Shown here: positions 61,090 to 64,000 of the stretch, piece after piece
How positions within the stretch are numbered: position 1 is the first letter of the stretch
Layout of the letters: every line of letters starts with the position of its first letter
NCBI RefSeq assembly: GCF_002086695.1
Contig: NZ_MVIH01000002.1
Coordinates: forward strand, 372,001 to 436,000
Source: Mycolicibacterium rhodesiae
GTDB taxonomy: Bacteria; Actinomycetota; Actinomycetes; Mycobacteriales; Mycobacteriaceae
Reading direction: 5' to 3'
DNA length: 64,000 nucleotides
Translations under genes and position numbers: made by a program
Notes under the pieces: generated by a model
The model's database searches: none
What the model saw: only the letters and a program-made list of their open reading frames with translations
What the model was told of the DNA's origin: nothing

Positions 61090-61314
61090 ATGTCTGGCAC
61101 CGACGAGCGGCTGGCCCTGTCCGAGGCCGGCGAAGACAAGGGCTGGCAGCGCCGCGAAAGCGGTCGCGTCGACATCTACCTGCGGGACAGGTACCGGATC
61201 CGAGTGATCTGGCAGGGCAACGAAGTCATCAGCGGCGCGTCGTTCTTCGACAACGAGATGTACGAGACCTACACCCGCGACCTGGCCAAAGTTCGCGCCT
61301 GGCTCAAGAAGTAG
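61090..61314 (+). CDS. conserved small protein, 74 aa
   Basis: ATG 61090 is preceded by GAGGAGAAG. A soluble, charged protein (KGWQRRESGRVDIYLRDRYR, ending ETYTRDLAKVRAWLKK) with a probable small alpha/beta fold. I recall similar unnamed mycobacterial proteins but no function. It is divergent from the P450 gene and its end overlaps the convergent TetR gene by eleven bases. Confidence 0.75.
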   Translation: MSGTDERLALSEAGEDKGWQRRESGRVDIYLRDRYRIRVIWQGNEVISGASFFDNEMYETYTRDLAKVRAWLKK

Positions 61315-61948
61315 CCTCGCCCGCGCCGCCGCGATGAGGGCCCAGTAGGGCGATCGCGGCGGCGACCGCCTCGTCGGTGACGTCCTTCATCCGGCCACCG
61401 CTCTCGACCGTCACGGCCGTCAGCTCCCGCAATCCTCCGATCAGCATGATCGCCCGCTGACGGGACACCATCGGAATGCCGGCGGCCCGCAGTTCCTCGG
61501 TGTCGGACAGCGTCCGGACCATCACGATGAACGACTCGGTGACCTCCCGCTGCAGCGTCCTGGCCGCCATCCCGAGGGCCGGGACGTCGCGAATCCAACT
61601 CAACATCACCGCCGGTTCCGATTCGGCATTGGCGACCCAGGCTTCGACGGCCTGCCTGATCTGCGTTTCCCAGGGCGCGGCCGGGTCGACGGCGGCCGAG
61701 ATCGTCTCCACAGCCCGGCGGTTCGTATCGGCAAGCAACGCGACCAAGCACGCTTCCCGGTCGGTGAAGTACTCGTAGAAGGTCCGTCGTGAGGTCCGCG
61801 CGCGGCGCACGATGTCGGCGACGGTGGTCGCCGAGTATCCGACGTCGGTGATCGAGGCGGCCAGCGCATCGATCAATCGCTGGCGAGGTGTCGACGGAGC
61901 GGGATGTGACTGCGGTGCCGTGGATTCGACCGACGCCGACGACTTCAC
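61304..61948 (-). CDS. TetR family regulator, likely of the P450/SGNH genes
   Basis: A 214-residue regulator from GTG 61948. The helix-turn-helix reads LAASITDVGYSATTVADIVR and RTSRRTFYEYFTDREACLVAL. An N-terminal Ser/Pro-rich tail of ~20 residues precedes it. The palindrome CGTAC-N6-GTACG lies 36 bases upstream, and the same GTAC-N6-GTAC pattern occurs twice before the P450 gene, so it probably autoregulates and controls both flanking promoters. Confidence 0.9.
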   Translation of the reverse strand: MKSSASVESTAPQSHPAPSTPRQRLIDALAASITDVGYSATTVADIVRRARTSRRTFYEYFTDREACLVALLADTNRRAVETISAAVDPAAPWETQIRQAVEAWVANAESEPAVMLSWIRDVPALGMAARTLQREVTESFIVMVRTLSDTEELRAAGIPMVSRQRAIMLIGGLRELTAVTVESGGRMKDVTDEAVAAAIALLGPHRGGAGEATS

Positions 61949-61983
61949 CTTTTGTACACCCCAGCTTCCATTCGCCTGCCGAT

Positions 61984-61999
61984 CGTACTGCGGTGTACG
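61984..61999. promoter_or_regulatory. operator site 3, CGTAC-N6-GTACG
   Basis: Perfect palindrome with the same GTAC arms and six-base spacer as sites 1 and 2. It lies between the divergent TetR (61948) and SGNH hydrolase (62018) starts, with a TAAAGT -10 candidate for the latter at 62004-62009. Confidence 0.7.
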
Positions 62000-62017
62000 G
62001 CGCTAAAGTCGAGGTTC

Positions 62018-62821
62018 ATGTCCGACATCGGCTTCTCTCGCTATGTCGCGATCGGCGACAGTCAGACCGAAGGTCTGTGGGACGGCGACGACACACGGGG
62101 TCTGATCGGCTTCGCCGACCGGCTCGCCGCCACCCTCGACAACCGCCACCCCGGATTGCTGTATGCCAATCTCGCGATCCGGGGCAAACGGGTGATCGAC
62201 GTCCTGGAAGATCAGCTGCCCAGAGCACTGTCGATGGACCCCGATCTGGTCACCGTCTGCATTGGGATGAACGACGTCACGCGGCCCGGCCGCACGTTCG
62301 CAAAAGCGATGGACGATCTCGACAACGTCTACCGCCAGCTGGCGGAATCCGGGGCGACCGTGGTGACGACGACATTTCCCGACGTCGCGAAGATGCTGCC
62401 GGTGGGCCGGCTGATCGGGGCGCGCATCCGGGAGGTGAATGCCGTCATCCGCCAGGCCGCCGACCGGCACGGGTTCGGTCTGGTCGATCTCTACGACGCC
62501 GAGTCGATGAACGAGACGTCGAACTGGAGTCACGACCGTATGCACGCCTCGACCCGAGGTCACATCCTGTTTGCCGAGGCCGCCGCCGAAGCGCTGGAAC
62601 TGCCCGGCAGCAACCATGATTGGGCGCAGCCCAGCGGCGAGGAGATCCAGGACGGCTTCTGGCAGCGGATGTACGCGCAAGGGCAATGGACACGGGGTCT
62701 GCTGATCCCATGGCTGTGGCGGCACGCGCGCGGCCGGTCCTCAGGTGACGGCAGGGACCCGAAATACGGTGTCTTGCAGCCTGTTTCCCAGCTCGTGCGG
62801 GAGACCCACCTGACCGCCTGA
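62018..62821 (+). CDS. SGNH/GDSL hydrolase
   Basis: A 267-residue esterase/lipase-type hydrolase from ATG 62018. The four SGNH blocks are present: Ser in VAIGDSQTEG, Gly in YANLAIRGKRV, Asn in CIGMNDV, and Asp/His in SHDRMHAST. No signal peptide is visible, so it acts in the cytoplasm unless exported otherwise. Substrate unknown. Shares a divergent promoter region with the TetR gene. Confidence 0.92.
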   Translation: MSDIGFSRYVAIGDSQTEGLWDGDDTRGLIGFADRLAATLDNRHPGLLYANLAIRGKRVIDVLEDQLPRALSMDPDLVTVCIGMNDVTRPGRTFAKAMDDLDNVYRQLAESGATVVTTTFPDVAKMLPVGRLIGARIREVNAVIRQAADRHGFGLVDLYDAESMNETSNWSHDRMHASTRGHILFAEAAAEALELPGSNHDWAQPSGEEIQDGFWQRMYAQGQWTRGLLIPWLWRHARGRSSGDGRDPKYGVLQPVSQLVRETHLTA

Positions 62822-62996
62822 CTCCGCTGTGTGAGCCACGTCACGCAGCGCCCCGCACCCGGAGTTCATCACTGGTATCGATTGGTCTGAAAACCCCGAC
62901 GTCAGCGGCCTGCGTGGGATAGTGGCAGGGCAATGAATGGCGATCTGCGGGTGAACCGCAGTCGGTGGAGGGGACCCGAGATGGGTAGGCGCGGAC

Positions 62997-64000
62997 ATGG
63001 CTGACCGCGACGGCGCTGCGCCGGGGTGGCTCGAGTCGCGCGCCCGGCACTGGCAGTTCTCACCTCCGCTGAAGACCGCATTCGCGGTGACCGCCATCCT
63101 GCTCACGATCATCGTCGTGGTCGTCTACATGCAGTTCCGGGGCGACTTCACACCGAAGACCGAGCTGACCCTCATTTCGCAGCGGGCCGGCCTGGTGATG
63201 GACCCGGGGTCGAAAGTGACCTACAACGGCGTCGAGATCGGTCGCGTCACCGGCGTCGACGCCGTCGAACGGGACGGGACCACGAAGGCCAAGCTGTCGC
63301 TGAACGTCAACCCGAAGTACGTCGCGCTGATCCCGGCCAACGCCATTGCAGAGGTCAAGGCCAGCACCGTCTTCGGCAACAAGTACGTGTCGTTCCGTAG
63401 CCCGCCCGATCCGTCGAAGCAGCGGATCTCCAGCGGCGACGTGATCGACGTGTCCCACGTGACAACGGAGTTCAACACGTTGTTCGAGACGCTGATCTCG
63501 ATCTCGGAGAAGGTCGATCCGGTCAAGCTGAACATGACGCTGAGCGCGGCCGCCGAGGCGCTCAATGGCCTGGGCACCAAGTTCGGCCAGTCGCTCGTCA
63601 ACGGCAACGCGGTGCTCGACGACGTCAACCCGCAGATGCCGCAGATCCGCAGCAACATCCGGCAGTTGTCGAACCTGGCCGACGTCTACATCAAGGCCAG
63701 TCCGGAGTTCTGGGACTCCCTCGACCATGCGGTCACCACCGCCAGCACCCTCAACGCCCAGCAGAAGGACCTCGACGCCGCCCTGTTGGCTTCCACCGGA
63801 TTCGGCAACACCGGCGCCGACATCTTCGAGCGCGGCGGCCCGTACTTCGTGCGCGGCCAAGCCGACCTGATCCCGACCGCCCAGCTGTTCGACACCTACA
63901 GCCCCGAAATTCTCTGCACCGTGCGCAACTACGCGACGTCCAACGCCAAGGACAGCGCCGGCGGCAACGGCTACTCCATCGACTTTCACATCGGCCTGAC
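62997..64000 (+). CDS. MceA-family protein, N-terminal part
   Basis: The gene runs off the right edge after ~334 codons. ATG 62997 starts a short cytoplasmic stretch, one membrane helix (FAVTAILLTIIVVVVYMQF), then the MlaD domain (ELTLISQRAGLVMDPGSKVT, VEIGRVTGVD) and the long helical Mce region. The block ASTVFGNKYVSF is typical of the first (A) gene of mce operons. MceA proteins form a lipid-import assembly with other Mce proteins and the YrbE permeases, but no yrbE genes precede it here. Confidence 0.92.
   Translation, partial: MADRDGAAPGWLESRARHWQFSPPLKTAFAVTAILLTIIVVVVYMQFRGDFTPKTELTLISQRAGLVMDPGSKVTYNGVEIGRVTGVDAVERDGTTKAKLSLNVNPKYVALIPANAIAEVKASTVFGNKYVSFRSPPDPSKQRISSGDVIDVSHVTTEFNTLFETLISISEKVDPVKLNMTLSAAAEALNGLGTKFGQSLVNGNAVLDDVNPQMPQIRSNIRQLSNLADVYIKASPEFWDSLDHAVTTASTLNAQQKDLDAALLASTGFGNTGADIFERGGPYFVRGQADLIPTAQLFDTYSPEILCTVRNYATSNAKDSAGGNGYSIDFHIGL

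Overview
The window is chromosomal DNA of a high-GC actinobacterium, almost certainly a Mycobacteriaceae member of the rapidly growing Mycolicibacterium type. Supporting features are a mycobacterial desA3/oxidoreductase pair, recC-recB-recD in the M. tuberculosis order, an mmcO-type multicopper oxidase, treX, a RibD-like reductase, F420-type and DUF5709/DUF3072/DUF3618 proteins, an MceA protein at the right edge, and many GTG or leaderless starts. I see no tRNA, rRNA, CRISPR array, insertion sequence or prophage. Coding density is very high; the one gene-poor stretch over 300 bases is 20694-21013.

Layout. 1-1056: end of a SAM methyltransferase and a DinB-fold protein. 1141-4261: a tight three-gene operon (GTP cyclohydrolase II-like URC1, DUF1688 URC4, uracil phosphoribosyltransferase) matching the URC route of pyrimidine breakdown described in yeast. 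4277-8643: a copper-type locus (multicopper oxidase, orphan sensor kinase, DUF305 lipoprotein, His-rich membrane protein) in which an 18-base element is repeated upstream of two genes. 8778-10679: GT-C glycosyltransferase. 10680-13603: stearoyl-CoA desaturase system and its TetR regulator with two palindromes. 13698-17801: HAD phosphatase, RibD-like reductase, TreX. 18024-20693: DUF5709, GNAT, SDR, enoyl-CoA hydratase. 21014-23073: a divergent Nramp-type permease overlapping a PRC/MgtE-N protein. 23185-27138: fatty-acid genes (FadE, TetR, thioesterase, CoA transferase).

27164-32586: small genes, a MarR-ABC exporter operon with a perfect operator, and an ECF sigma factor diverging from an NmrA/nitroreductase pair whose promoter looks like an ECF41 promoter. 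32564-40853: RecBCD. 41048-45304: a 1418-residue secreted GH5 cellulase with two CBM2 and Calx-beta modules, its catalytic domain inserted inside a third Calx-beta fold. 45378-46868: SDR, holin-X-like and DUF3618 membrane genes. 46888-52210: sulfatase, maltokinase-like kinase, quinone oxidoreductase, Gre-like factor, Crp paralogue. 52207-56052: a complete ABC importer. 56173-59582: HugZ/DUF2470 protein, two small genes, and two divergent VWA membrane proteins of identical length. 59538-62821: P450, small protein, TetR and SGNH hydrolase, joined by three GTAC-N6-GTAC operators. 62997-64000: start of an mceA gene with no yrbE genes in front.

The most notable items are the URC operon, the Nramp/MgtE-N pair (probable Mg2+ uptake), the nested GH5 cellulase, the sigma factor with its predicted target promoter, and the P450/TetR/SGNH operator set. 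All functions are read from sequence motifs and recalled family features; no database search was possible.
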